From NCBI RefSeq assembly GCF_014696925.1, contig NZ_JACJQY010000008.1:86896-150895 (forward strand): DNA of 64,000 bases, in the 5' to 3' direction. The notes beneath the pieces are model-generated. The model worked only from the letters and a program-made list of their open reading frames with translations, had not been told where the DNA came from and did no database searches. Origin of the DNA: Phormidium tenue FACHB-1050. Lineage in GTDB: Bacteria; Cyanobacteriota; Cyanobacteriia; Pseudanabaenales; Pseudanabaenaceae. This document shows, piece after piece, positions 32,240-39,757 of the stretch. The stretch's first letter is position 1, and each line of letters starts with the position of its first letter. The position numbers were made by a program, and so were the translations under genes.

Positions 32240-32371
32240 GCGAACTATTCGCGAACGTTCGCTACTTATTCGGCGAATGAAGCGCGAATAGTTCGCGAAT
32301 GACTAACAGTTAAACATCGTTTAACACCGTTTGTCAATAGGTGAGAGTATATTTGTTTTACGACGTTTAAC
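32240..32371. promoter_or_regulatory. Operator-rich divergent intergenic region
   Basis: A 14-bp perfect inverted repeat, GCGAACTATTCGCG (32240-32253) with CGCGAATAGTTCGC (32283-32296), flanks further TTCGCG/CGGCGAA pieces. A second element has GTTAAAC (32309-32315) and GTTTAAC (32319-32325) as a perfect dyad, with another GTTTAAC at 32365-32371. Placed between divergent genes, these look like two sets of repressor sites. Confidence 0.7.
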
Positions 32372-32379
32372 GGTGCAAT

Positions 32380-32583
32380 ATGCAGATAGGGTTTAGAGTT
32401 CCTGCGGATTTAACAACAGCGCTAGAAAAATATTTGAAGCAAACAGGGCTAGAGAAAACCGAATATATTGTTGGGCTAATCCGCAAAGATTTAGGCATAG
32501 CACAAACAGAGACTCTTATTGAAAAGGTTGAGTCTCACGAAATACGCATAGCCAAGATTGAGGCGCGATTAGATGTTGATTAA
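32380..32583 (+). CDS. Small RHH-like regulator
   Basis: In this 67-residue protein a strand MQIGFRVPADLTTALEKYL, then LEKTEYIVGLIRKDLGI, matches ribbon-helix-helix architecture. A short coiled coil (ESHEIRIAKIEARL) follows. It is divergent from the ATPase operon across an operator-rich gap, so it is the natural candidate to bind those dyads. Confidence 0.65.
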   Translation: MQIGFRVPADLTTALEKYLKQTGLEKTEYIVGLIRKDLGIAQTETLIEKVESHEIRIAKIEARLDVD

Positions 32584-32686
32584 AATATTGCTGTGCTTAG
32601 CGATCGCCTTATTACTCTGGGAAAGTAACCTTAATTGGTTTGGAGTAGTGGCGATCGCGTTGTTTTATGTAGCGATTAGTGCTTAA
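32573..32686 (+). CDS. 37-residue two-span membrane peptide
   Basis: Its ATG overlaps the stop region of the RHH gene in another frame. The sequence is almost wholly hydrophobic (MLIKILLCLAIALLLW, then WFGVVAIALFYVAIS). A holin-like or regulatory peptide is possible, but nothing specific can be said. Confidence 0.5.
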   Translation: MLIKILLCLAIALLLWESNLNWFGVVAIALFYVAISA

Positions 32687-32693
32687 ACGCAAA

Positions 32694-32851
32694 TCATCGC
32701 AGATACTCTTTATTCATCAAAGGATATTTGTCGGCTGGAATCATCGCCATTACGAACGCTTCCCAGCTTGGATATCGTGAAGCATAGCGATCGCTCTTAG
32801 TGACTGCGATCTCCTCTTCTATTTTGGCGCTTTCTTCTTGGGTTTAGCCAT
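32694..32851 (-). pseudogene. Short gene with a -1 frame break
   Basis: An ATG at 32849-32851 begins MAKPKKKAPK and hits TAG. The -1 frame continues without a start as KIEEEIAVTKSDRYASRYPSW to a stop at 32694. Joined, they give a sensible 52-residue basic protein. The break is at an AAAA run, so an indel in the run is more likely than a programmed slip. It starts 5 bases after the antirepressor stop. Confidence 0.5.
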
Positions 32852-32855
32852 TGGG

Positions 32856-33692
32856 TTAAGCCCTCTTCATCGCAACAATTTTGTCGGAATCAAAATTAAA
32901 TCTGAATTGCTTATCTTTTGGAATCACCTGATGCTTTCGCAAAATATCCAAAATGCGATCCAAGCCCTTCCAAGAGAACACAGGTGAGAATCGCATCCGA
33001 CCATCAAAGCATTGACCATCACGCAGCTTTGCAAGCCCTTCATTTACCCAAGGCGCGTAAGGGCAATTAGTGCCATCAGGACGCTTAAACAGCACTTTCT
33101 CTGTACGCAAAATGTCGTATAACTTGCGATTAGTGAACTTAGGTACAGCCAATTGCTTACAGATTTCTTCACCCGTCATCCATCCATCAGAATCCATTAC
33201 AAGATCGTAACGCTCTGCTTTTGGCTCTAGGATTTGAACTTCCATTTGAAGCGCTTGGTTCTGTTCCACAAGCTTTAATCTTTGATCTTCTAAATCAGCA
33301 GCAAGGCGCAAAGCTTCTACAAAGTTTGTGGGTAAAGCAGGATGAGAAGGAACTACTTCGTATTTACCAGTTTTGCGGATAGTTGGAAGAATTTCAGCAT
33401 GAAGCAATCGATTAAAGGCTTTACCTGTTGCAGTGCGTGATCGCGAAACAAGAAAGGTAACAGCAGCTTCATGAATGATTGTGGTGTCTTGGAGTCTCCC
33501 AAGGTTGTCAGGTATGGGAGTGTTATTAACATACTCATCGCCCAAACCTTCTGACACAACCGTTTTTAAGGCTCCAACTGTAGTAGTTGACTTAATAGCA
33601 CTCAAAACATCTGTAGCCACAAACCAAGGATCGCCATTAATAGAAATGATGCGAACCGATTGCGAATTAAAAGCGAATTGCTGCAAATTCAT
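32856..33692 (-). CDS. BRO-N family phage antirepressor
   Basis: I chose the Met at 33692 (MNLQQFAFNSQSVRIISING), giving 278 residues. The BRO-N domain is clear: DPWFVATDVLSAIKSTTTVG, then TTIIHEAAVTFLVSRSRTATGKAF, then RLLHAEILPTIRKTGKY. The C-terminal part (WMTGEEICKQLAVPKFTNRKL) resembles a KilAC/antirepressor C-domain. Antirepressors bind and disable a phage repressor. It lies behind the RHH gene at 33778, the probable partner. Confidence 0.87.
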   Translation of the reverse strand: MNLQQFAFNSQSVRIISINGDPWFVATDVLSAIKSTTTVGALKTVVSEGLGDEYVNNTPIPDNLGRLQDTTIIHEAAVTFLVSRSRTATGKAFNRLLHAEILPTIRKTGKYEVVPSHPALPTNFVEALRLAADLEDQRLKLVEQNQALQMEVQILEPKAERYDLVMDSDGWMTGEEICKQLAVPKFTNRKLYDILRTEKVLFKRPDGTNCPYAPWVNEGLAKLRDGQCFDGRMRFSPVFSWKGLDRILDILRKHQVIPKDKQFRFNFDSDKIVAMKRA

Positions 33693-33777
33693 ATACTTCA
33701 CCAAAAAAACAATAATTCTCTCAATAGATATCAGCAGACAAACGAGAATGATCGGCGATGTTGAGGCGATCGCGCGG

Positions 33778-33948
33778 TTAGTTTTTAAGTTCTCCTTCCT
33801 TTTCCGCCTTATCAACAGCTTCTTGGCAGAGAACCTCAATCAAGTTACTAACCGAGCGCTTACGCACTTTAGCTAGTAGCTCTAGTTTGGGCTTGAGTCC
33901 ATCCTCTATATAGGTTGAAACTCTAACTTTATCGGTTGCCACGGTCAT
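33778..33948 (-). CDS. RHH (CopG/Arc-like) repressor
   Basis: In this 56-residue protein a strand KVRVSTYIEDGLKPKLELL and helices VRKRSVSNLIEVLCQEAVDK fit the ribbon-helix-helix fold. AAGGAG precedes the start. It is the first leftward gene after a divergent promoter pair, and a perfect palindrome, GTAGTACTAC, lies in the rightward promoter. It is thus the likely lysogeny or early-gene repressor (inference). Confidence 0.8.
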   Translation of the reverse strand: MTVATDKVRVSTYIEDGLKPKLELLAKVRKRSVSNLIEVLCQEAVDKAEKEGELKN

Positions 33949-33982
33949 ATTGGTAGAACTCCTTATTTACTATACTCCTACC

Positions 33983-34011
33983 ACATTACACAAATCTAGC
34001 TCTACTGTCAA
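33983..34011 (-). promoter_or_regulatory. Leftward promoter of the RHH-antirepressor unit
   Basis: On the minus strand, TTGACA (34006-34011), 17 bp, TAATGT (33983-33988). It drives the RHH gene, whose ATG lies about 35 bases downstream, and faces away from the rightward early promoter. Confidence 0.7.
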
Positions 34012-34034
34012 CCAAAAAAAGGATTAAAAAAGTG

Positions 34035-34063
34035 TTGACTTTGTACAAGAGTAGTACTACTAT
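34035..34063 (+). promoter_or_regulatory. Rightward early promoter with palindromic operator
   Basis: TTGACT (34035-34040), 17 bp, TACTAT (34058-34063). The perfect 10-bp palindrome GTAGTACTAC (34051-34060) covers the spacer end and -10 start. Nearby CTACC/GGTAG pieces before the RHH gene resemble half sites. Confidence 0.7.
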
Positions 34064-34108
34064 TTAGAAAGGTTAAACAAACGCCTCAAGCAAACGGAGA
34101 TAAAGCCA

Positions 34109-34372
34109 ATGATGACCAAAGAGCAAATCAAAGAAGCAGCTAAAGCTGTGATTGAAGCAGAAAAGGCTGTTAAAGCTGCTAAAGCAGTATTAGCCGATGC
34201 TCAAAAAGTATTTACCGACGCATACAGAGAAGGCTATGACGATCAAGACTGCCTTTTGCAAGAGATCAACCTTATTAATGTTGATGGCGATTTCTGGGAG
34301 TTGAAGATCGACATTGACGAATCTGCGTTTGAGCATTTGCACCACGTTACTTGTACATCAGTAATCATCTAA
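34109..34372 (+). CDS. Hypothetical early phage protein
   Basis: In this 87-residue protein the N-terminal half is an Ala/Lys-rich helix (AAKAVIEAEKAVKAAKAVL) and the C-terminal half is acidic with strands (NVDGDFWELKIDIDES). It is the first gene after the early promoter. A hairpin at 34381-34412 follows. Unrecognised. Confidence 0.6.
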   Translation: MMTKEQIKEAAKAVIEAEKAVKAAKAVLADAQKVFTDAYREGYDDQDCLLQEINLINVDGDFWELKIDIDESAFEHLHHVTCTSVII

Positions 34373-34380
34373 AACACCAA

Positions 34381-34412
34381 AAGCCCGTCACCAAGGCACT
34401 GGCAACGGGCTT
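34381..34412 (+). terminator. Hairpin after the first early gene
   Basis: AAGCCCGT (34381-34388) and ACGGGCTT (34405-34412) form a stem enclosing an inner CCA/TGG pair. The T-tract is poor, so it may attenuate rather than end transcription. Confidence 0.5.
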
Positions 34413-34453
34413 AAGTTAAACAACCATCTCACACACGAAGACTTAGGGGATAT

Positions 34454-34876
34454 ATGGGATTTACTCTAACACGTCACGGCTCCAGCGCAGTATCAGCGCT
34501 TCGCACACCAGAAGAAGAGGCGGCAGCCAAGCTCAACCACATGACACTTGAGAATATGCCTAGCCCCGTAATTCACGGAACCCGTCCCCAAATTGAGTGG
34601 GCAAATAAAATTGTAAGAACCTTCTTGTTTTATTCCCACGCTTGGGGATTTAAAGCCGAAGAGATCGCAGCATTCTTTAAAACCTATCGCGCCCAATCCG
34701 CAAAATTCTGGATTGACAATCGCAACAGCAAGCCAATGTCATCAGAAACGCGGATCGCAGTCGAAAAAGAACTTGCAGAAATGGCAGCAGATCGCGCCGC
34801 ACTTACCAAAAGTCAGGCAGCGATCGCGCAACTCACATCAAAACAACTTAGTAAAGCGATCGGGAGAGGTGTTTAA
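34454..34876 (+). CDS. Hypothetical early phage protein (recombination block)
   Basis: In this 140-residue protein the middle (RPQIEWANKIVRTFLF, then SAKFWIDNRNSKPMS) matches a small helical domain often seen beside phage recombination genes, ending in a conserved FWIDNR-like motif. The stop overlaps the next ATG. Its role is unknown. Confidence 0.6.
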   Translation: MGFTLTRHGSSAVSALRTPEEEAAAKLNHMTLENMPSPVIHGTRPQIEWANKIVRTFLFYSHAWGFKAEEIAAFFKTYRAQSAKFWIDNRNSKPMSSETRIAVEKELAEMAADRAALTKSQAAIAQLTSKQLSKAIGRGV

Positions 34877-35262
34877 TGTCTGACTTTCAATGGGTTGGAG
34901 CATATGACAATCGCCGCTCTGTTTCTAACTACTCAGCCGCCACTGCTCACGAAATGGTAAAAGAGGCTAACAAGCGTTTGGGGATTGCCAAGCCCAAAGA
35001 CATTAGCCGCCAAGCCGCCGAGAAGTTAGCCGCCGATCACGGCATGATTTTGCTAGGCAGTAAGCCTTGGATGAAGCTTCAAAAGATTGGGGCAAAGCGC
35101 GGGGAGTTTGTTAATACCGCACCATACAAACTTAATCGTTTTAAAGATGTTGAACTTTTCTTTGCTCAATTGCCACTGCAAGAGCAGCAAGCGGCTTTAG
35201 CAGCCAAGAGCGATGAAGAGATCCGCATCGAAGCGGCTCAAGCAAAAGCCCTTATTTTTTAA
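34876..35262 (+). CDS. Hypothetical early phage protein
   Basis: This 128-residue protein is helical and charged (SRQAAEKLAADHGMILLG, then LPLQEQQAALAAKSDEEIR). Start coupled by TAATG to the preceding gene and followed by recT. No family recognised. Confidence 0.55.
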   Translation: MSDFQWVGAYDNRRSVSNYSAATAHEMVKEANKRLGIAKPKDISRQAAEKLAADHGMILLGSKPWMKLQKIGAKRGEFVNTAPYKLNRFKDVELFFAQLPLQEQQAALAAKSDEEIRIEAAQAKALIF

Positions 35263-35335
35263 CTATTACTATCTATTGGGGGAATTACTAATATTCCCTC
35301 AATAGATTCCTAACCATTTACCCAGTAAAAACAAA

Positions 35336-36202
35336 ATGACAAATTTAGCCAAGGCTGAAACTCAATCACTCGTACATCAAGATCTAAGCGATGAACTTCT
35401 AGCCAAGATTGTCCAAAGTGGAGATCTGTCGATGCTTTCATCTAGCGATCGCCTGATCTACTACTTTACCTACTGTCGCCAGCTTGGGTTAAATGCCCTA
35501 TCAAAACCTTTCGACTATATCGAAGAGAAAGATAAGGACGGGAAAATTAAAAAGATTTCACTCTATCCAAACGCGATCGCCGCTTCTCAGTTGCGAGATT
35601 CCAGAAACGTCTCAACCCGAATTGTTGAGGAAAAAATCATGCTAGATGGTGAGATTTATTCCGTCACTGTAGAGGCAAGAATGGGAACCCGCACCGAGCA
35701 AGCGACTGGTAAAGTCGGAATCAAGACAGACAATTGGGGCAAACCTTTAAATGGCGACAGCAAAGCCAAGGCGATGAAACGAGCAGAAACCCAAGCCCGT
35801 AGACGAGCGACGCTTGCAATTGTTGGGCTAGATGCGATCGGAGATGAAGATCGCAAAGCGTCAATTTCTGACATACCTATGGATTGCTGGACACCTGAGT
35901 TAAGCGATAAGTTAATGACGATCGCGACGGCTCCACTTTGGGACGATAAGTTGTGGAGTATTTTTACTACGAGCGCGGAAAAATGTAGTTCGCCAGACGA
36001 GCTTGACGGACTCATTAAATGGGTAGGCAGGAAGCCTCAACCAAGTGCAGAGCAATCAGAAAAGATTAATCAGATTTTAAAGTCTTTAAGCGATCGCTTT
36101 AAGAATGCTCACCCCGTAAAATCCGCACAAGCTGACAACGCAGCTACGGAATACAAAGCAGAAATTAACACTGCGATCGCTAATGGCGAAATCGATTTTT
36201 AA
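35336..36202 (+). CDS. RecT-like single-strand annealing protein (probable)
   Basis: In this 288-residue protein the region FTYCRQLGLNALSKPFDYIE, then SLYPNAIAASQLRDSRNVSTRI, then ATGKVGIKTDNWGKPLNG and RAETQARRRATLAIVGLDAIGDED resembles RecT/Redb-type annealing proteins of phages. These pair complementary strands during phage recombination. An SSB-like gene follows, as is usual. The exact subfamily is not certain from memory. Confidence 0.6.
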   Translation: MTNLAKAETQSLVHQDLSDELLAKIVQSGDLSMLSSSDRLIYYFTYCRQLGLNALSKPFDYIEEKDKDGKIKKISLYPNAIAASQLRDSRNVSTRIVEEKIMLDGEIYSVTVEARMGTRTEQATGKVGIKTDNWGKPLNGDSKAKAMKRAETQARRRATLAIVGLDAIGDEDRKASISDIPMDCWTPELSDKLMTIATAPLWDDKLWSIFTTSAEKCSSPDELDGLIKWVGRKPQPSAEQSEKINQILKSLSDRFKNAHPVKSAQADNAATEYKAEINTAIANGEIDF

Positions 36203-36211
36203 AAAACCTAT

Positions 36212-36232
36212 AGGCGGCGCATAGCGCCGCCT
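36212..36232. repeat. GGCGGCGC triloop palindrome after recT
   Basis: AGGCGGCGC, loop ATA, GCGCCGCCT forms a 9-bp perfect stem with three unpaired bases. It has the same core as the chromosomal copies at 39853, 59151 and 59601. Confidence 0.75.
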
Positions 36233-36238
36233 CACATT

Positions 36239-36901
36239 ATGACTACACAACGACCAAACGAAGGGACGCTATGGAGAAACGAATCCAAAGATAGCCCAGA
36301 TGCTCCAGCCAAAAAAGGGCAATTGCTGATCACGCGATCGCTACTCTTAGAACTTTGTGAACAGCAAGGCAAAGGCGGTGATTTCTTAGTAGATGTTTTT
36401 GCATGGGAGAGAGGGACAGTAACTGGAGAAACAATATTAAGCATCATGGTTAAAAAGCCCTGCGAATTTGGAGAACAACCAACTGCACCTGCACCTGCAC
36501 CCAAAGCGCCGCCAGATCCCGCAAAGTATCTAGCCGCCCTCAAAGCCAAGATCGCCTTGGTTCAAAATTCTGTACAGTTTCAGGAATTGTACGCAAAAAT
36601 CAAAAGCGATGAAGTTTGGGCGGTTTTTAAATCTGTACCAGCGATCGCGCAGGAAGCGGCAAATCTTCTCGCAGAATATCAAAAGAAGTTTGCGCCCAAT
36701 ATTCCCAAAGATCCGAGCGATTTAAGCGACTTAATTTCTAAAATTGACGTTGAATTTGAAAGATTAAAGCTGCACCCAAAAGCACACTGCTTAGAGCGAT
36801 GGGGCAAATCAAGGCAAAAGCTTAGCGCCGTCGAGTTGCAAATTTATTTAGATGAATTGCAATTAGCTCAGCCAATCCCGCCCAGCGATGATTTCTTTTA
36901 A
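36239..36901 (+). CDS. SSB-like / phage recombination accessory protein
   Basis: This 220-residue protein starts RPNEGTLWRNESKDSPDAPAK, like phage proteins that bind single-stranded DNA. It continues with strands (QLLITRSLLLELCEQ, DFLVDVFAWERG), a Pro/Ala-rich linker and helical part, and ends SDDFF, an SSB-type acidic tip. Immediately after recT, it probably coats ssDNA for the annealing protein. The call is by pattern, not by a firm family. Confidence 0.5.
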   Translation: MTTQRPNEGTLWRNESKDSPDAPAKKGQLLITRSLLLELCEQQGKGGDFLVDVFAWERGTVTGETILSIMVKKPCEFGEQPTAPAPAPKAPPDPAKYLAALKAKIALVQNSVQFQELYAKIKSDEVWAVFKSVPAIAQEAANLLAEYQKKFAPNIPKDPSDLSDLISKIDVEFERLKLHPKAHCLERWGKSRQKLSAVELQIYLDELQLAQPIPPSDDFF

Positions 36902-36958
36902 ATTAAAGCAAATCCTTTGATAAAAGTTATTGACTTTTATCAAAGGATTTGCTTTAAT
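36902..36958 (+). promoter_or_regulatory. 25-bp perfect inverted repeat carrying a promoter
   Basis: The 25-nt arms at 36902-36926 and 36934-36958 are exact complements around TTATTGA. TTGACT (36930-36935) lies at the loop, and 17 bp on, TTTAAT (36953-36958) could be the -10. The dyad thus includes a whole promoter and also follows the SSB-like gene, so it may terminate, regulate or both. Confidence 0.7.
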
Positions 36959-37026
36959 AGTATTCATGAGGCAAGGGCGGTCACCCAAACCTCGGTTAAA
37001 CCAAGTAACACAAAGGATTTTACACC

Positions 37027-37488
37027 ATGCCTACACTACAAGTTCTTGCTTCTAACATTCAATACGATTCTTCTTGGGGGATCTGGGCTGAGTTGATTGA
37101 TGGCAAATTTGCCGCCCAGTCACAAGCGCGTTATGGTCAACGTCAATTTGAGAATGGTGGATTACTAGATGAGTTTGCATTCTTTGCCAATGGCAAAAAA
37201 ATTGGCGATCACTACCAATATTGGTGCGGTGAGTTTGAATTGCATGATTATTCTCAATGGGCTGAGATTGTTCGCAAGTTTGAAGCCTTTGAAGATGGCT
37301 GTGAATGGGGCGGCAACCGTGAAGAGGTTGAAAACTGGGCGAAAGATTCTGAAGATCCTGAAGTTATTGCCTTAGTTGAAGCAGCTAAAGCAGAGTTTGA
37401 TTCCCAGTGCTTTGAAAACTCTGATGAATGGCTTTTAGAGCTAATCGCAGAAATGAATGATGATTTAGAAGCCAGAATCGAATACTAA
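37027..37488 (+). CDS. Very acidic 153-residue protein, possible DNA mimic
   Basis: I count 34 Asp/Glu against 11 Lys/Arg, a net charge near -23. Acidic helices (ENWAKDSEDPEVIALVEAAK, DEWLLELIAEMNDDLEARI) and a conserved-looking WCGEFELHDYSQW segment recall ArdA-type anti-restriction proteins, which copy the charge of DNA. The match is not firm. It is a single gene behind the palindromic promoter at 36902, typical of an accessory gene. Confidence 0.65.
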   Translation: MPTLQVLASNIQYDSSWGIWAELIDGKFAAQSQARYGQRQFENGGLLDEFAFFANGKKIGDHYQYWCGEFELHDYSQWAEIVRKFEAFEDGCEWGGNREEVENWAKDSEDPEVIALVEAAKAEFDSQCFENSDEWLLELIAEMNDDLEARIEY

Positions 37489-37525
37489 TAGCGCAAAGGC
37501 AGGGTCGCACCCTGCCCCAACCACC

Positions 37526-37738
37526 ATGCCAAAAGGCGGAAATCGCAAAGGTTCAGGGCGTAAATCATTGCCCAAAGAGCTAAAAAAGGAAAAGCTCAGC
37601 CCCATCTCATTCAACCCACAGAAAGAAGTATTAGACCTTTTAAATTCCTCAAATTGCGGATTCAAAAGCCGATCTGCTCTAATCAACTTTGCTATAAAAA
37701 CTTTCTATCAAGTTTACGAAAATCCAAACGATGATTGA
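37526..37738 (+). CDS. Small basic DNA-binding protein, candidate directionality factor
   Basis: In this 70-residue protein a Gly/Lys/Arg-rich start (MPKGGNRKGSGRKSLPKE) is followed by an RHH-like helix pair (KEVLDLLNSSNCGFKSRSAL). It lies beside the serine integrase, as many recombination directionality factors do. That role is an inference from place, size and charge. Confidence 0.6.
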   Translation: MPKGGNRKGSGRKSLPKELKKEKLSPISFNPQKEVLDLLNSSNCGFKSRSALINFAIKTFYQVYENPNDD

Positions 37739-37865
37739 TCCACAAACTTTAAATCTTTTAGAACTGCCATATGTAGATCTAAGATCAAAAAGAATAAAGC
37801 CGCTGCTATTTAAATCTTTAACTCTATCGATACCACCTTGCGATCGCGTACAACAATCTTTTTAA
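37731..37865 (+). CDS. 44-residue frame antisense to the integrase end
   Basis: A small frame (MIDPQTLNLLELPYVDLRS) starts within the end of the previous gene and ends inside the opposite-strand integrase gene. The first half resembles the leader of a longer cyanobacterial protein and may be a truncated remnant. It could also be chance. Confidence 0.3.
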   Translation: MIDPQTLNLLELPYVDLRSKRIKPLLFKSLTLSIPPCDRVQQSF

Positions 37866-39210
37866 TCAAAGACTTGTACAGCGATCGCTTTTCTTCATTG
37901 TCTAGAGTTGCAAAGAAATCTGGATCGCTAAACGCCTCAATAAGTAGCGATCGCAATTCTAAGTTAATGCCTTGGTCTACATCATGCGATCGCTCTAAGT
38001 TTGCAATTTCATCCTGCAACTTTGCGATCGCATCTGCGAGCATAGGATTGTTCATTGATTCAAGTATAGTTATCTGTCCACGCAATTCTTTAATTTTGGG
38101 ATTTTCAACTTTTTGGTCATCAGCTTCATAGATAGTAGCGATCGCCCCTGCCTTTTCAGTCAATGCTTGAATAGCGATCGCCTCAACAATTTCAATTTTG
38201 TAAGTCCCCCGTTGACTGCATGACTTGCCAGCGGGTTTTTTAGACCGCGTTCGGCAGTAAAAAGATCTAATTCTGCGAAATTCAGTTTTTATACCACCCG
38301 ATGGTTTACTCATCAGATCGCAACTCACCCCGCACTCACCACAAAATACCAAGCCTGATAATGGGTTTTGAAATGCTTTCCTGTTTTTGCCCCAAATTCT
38401 AGTATTTTCTGTCAGTATTTCAGCGATCGCTCTTTGCTCAGCTTCAGTCATTAAAGCTTGGTCCACATGCGTACCGTAAATAATTTGATTACCTTGCGGC
38501 AAATGTGCGGGCTTAGGATTGCGTTTATCGTAGGGAGTATTACCAATTAGCACGGGATTTAATAGCCACTGTCGCAAGCCCGACACACTAAACCTCTTGC
38601 CATATTTCTCGTAGATTAATCGCGTCACAGGCGGCAAAGTTTTTAATTCTAGGTATAAGGCGATCGCCTCCCTTGCGATCGCCGCCTCATCAGGATTTAA
38701 AACATATTCTTGGTTTACTCGCTTATATCCGTAGGGAGTCCGAGGGTTAGCTTTGTGCAAGTCCCTCAAATTCTGGTAGCCTGCACGCACACGCATTGAG
38801 GTTTTTCTGGATTCATATTCTGCCTGCAACCCTTTTTGGCGCGATTCATACCACTCATTAGGATCGATAAAGTTGATGTAGCGATCGCTGTCCAACTCAT
38901 AGATCAGCACGCCAGTTTCTTCCAGAGTCTGCAAAAACTTAGCGGATGTTGTTGACTCACGGCTCAATCGGTCAAGAGCCGTGACAGTGATTTGCTTAAC
39001 TTTACGATTCTTAACTAAGTCACAGATGCGTGAAAAATCTTCTCGCTTGGCATCACCCCACGATCGCCCCGATGCGACATCCTGATATATCTCAGTGCAG
39101 CCAGCTTTTTTCAATCGGTTAAGTTGAGTCTCTAGCCCATGCTTTGAATTTGCTTGCTCGGAAGTCGAAACCCGTGCATAGCCCAGATTTTGGATGATAT
39201 CGTCATTCAT
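37810..39210 (-). CDS. Large serine recombinase, phage integrase
   Basis: This 466-residue protein starts at the Met at 39210. The N-terminal resolvase domain has LGYARVSTSEQ with the likely nucleophile Ser15, then TALDRLSRES. The recombinase domain has RTPYGYKRVN and LRQWLLNPVLIGN. A zinc ribbon follows (CGECGVSC and FYCRTRS...KSC), then a coiled coil near residues 370-420. It would catalyse integration and, with a partner, excision. It is related to the recombinases of cyanobacterial excision elements. It points into the prophage from the right junction. Confidence 0.95.
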   Translation of the reverse strand: MNDDIIQNLGYARVSTSEQANSKHGLETQLNRLKKAGCTEIYQDVASGRSWGDAKREDFSRICDLVKNRKVKQITVTALDRLSRESTTSAKFLQTLEETGVLIYELDSDRYINFIDPNEWYESRQKGLQAEYESRKTSMRVRAGYQNLRDLHKANPRTPYGYKRVNQEYVLNPDEAAIAREAIALYLELKTLPPVTRLIYEKYGKRFSVSGLRQWLLNPVLIGNTPYDKRNPKPAHLPQGNQIIYGTHVDQALMTEAEQRAIAEILTENTRIWGKNRKAFQNPLSGLVFCGECGVSCDLMSKPSGGIKTEFRRIRSFYCRTRSKKPAGKSCSQRGTYKIEIVEAIAIQALTEKAGAIATIYEADDQKVENPKIKELRGQITILESMNNPMLADAIAKLQDEIANLERSHDVDQGINLELRSLLIEAFSDPDFFATLDNEEKRSLYKSLIKKIVVRDRKVVSIELKI

Positions 39211-39244
39211 GGCGATCGCTTTTTGGTGGACTGTCGGATTATAC

Positions 39245-39748
39245 TTCACACTTGTCGCGAGTACAAACCCTTGCCAGTGTGGATATTACGGTGACTCGGT
39301 GCAGCCTTGTACCTGTACACCACGTCAGCGTGAACAATATTGGGCAAAGCTATCAGGTCCCTTAATGGATCGCATTGACTTACAGGTGACAGTAGCGAGG
39401 TTAAAGGCTGAAGAGATGACGAGATCGCCAGAGGGGGAAAACTCCAGTGCCGTCAAAGAGCGAGTACAAGCCTCTCGCAAAATTCAACAAAGTCGATTTC
39501 AGAAAGAAGCCAAGGTAAATTGTAATGCTCAGATGCAATCCAGACATTTGCGGCAATGGTGCGAACTTGATCATCCCTCCCGTGAATTACTGGAAGCAGC
39601 CATTAAACGCTTAGGTTTATCGGCTCGTGCAACCGATCGCATACTCAAAGTATCCCGCACGATCGCTGATCTCGCCAATGCTGAAAATATTCAAGTAGTC
39701 CATGTAGCTGAGGCAGTTCAATATCGCACCCTTGATCGTGTTACTTAA
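39245..39748 (+). pseudogene. comM: comM/yifB-like Mg-chelatase family gene, C-terminal part cut by prophage
   Basis: From 39245 the frame reads FTLVASTNPCQCGYYGD, CTCTPRQREQYWAKLSGPLMDRIDLQV, and the C-terminal KVSRTIADLANAE of ComM/YifB proteins, 167 residues to the stop. The Walker A and earlier domains are missing. The frame is open to a Met at 39194 in prophage DNA, so a short chimeric product is possible. ComM is a helicase that aids natural transformation. Excision of the prophage would restore it. Confidence 0.88.
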
Positions 39749-39757
39749 ATCAAAAGA

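Larger units (their letters stand above)
1..39244. mobile_element. Prophage, right part (left end outside window)
   Basis: Phage head, tail, packaging, lysogeny and recombination genes fill this stretch, and a large serine integrase lies at its right edge. Immediately beyond, the reading frame becomes the C-terminal part of a ComM/YifB protein, so the element interrupts that gene. The right boundary is placed by where ComM homology begins and could shift by some tens of bases because the att core is shared. The left boundary and the N-terminal part of comM are not in the window. Capsid E-type, SPP1 gp7/Mu F-like and a long tape measure suggest a siphovirus-like particle. No portal gene was recognised. 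Confidence 0.93.

Noticed and set aside
33693..33839. N-terminal extension of the antirepressor to 33839
   Set aside because: The extension is basic then hydrophobic, unlike BRO-N proteins, and lies in the gap behind the RHH gene; the Met at 33692 starts the conserved domain.
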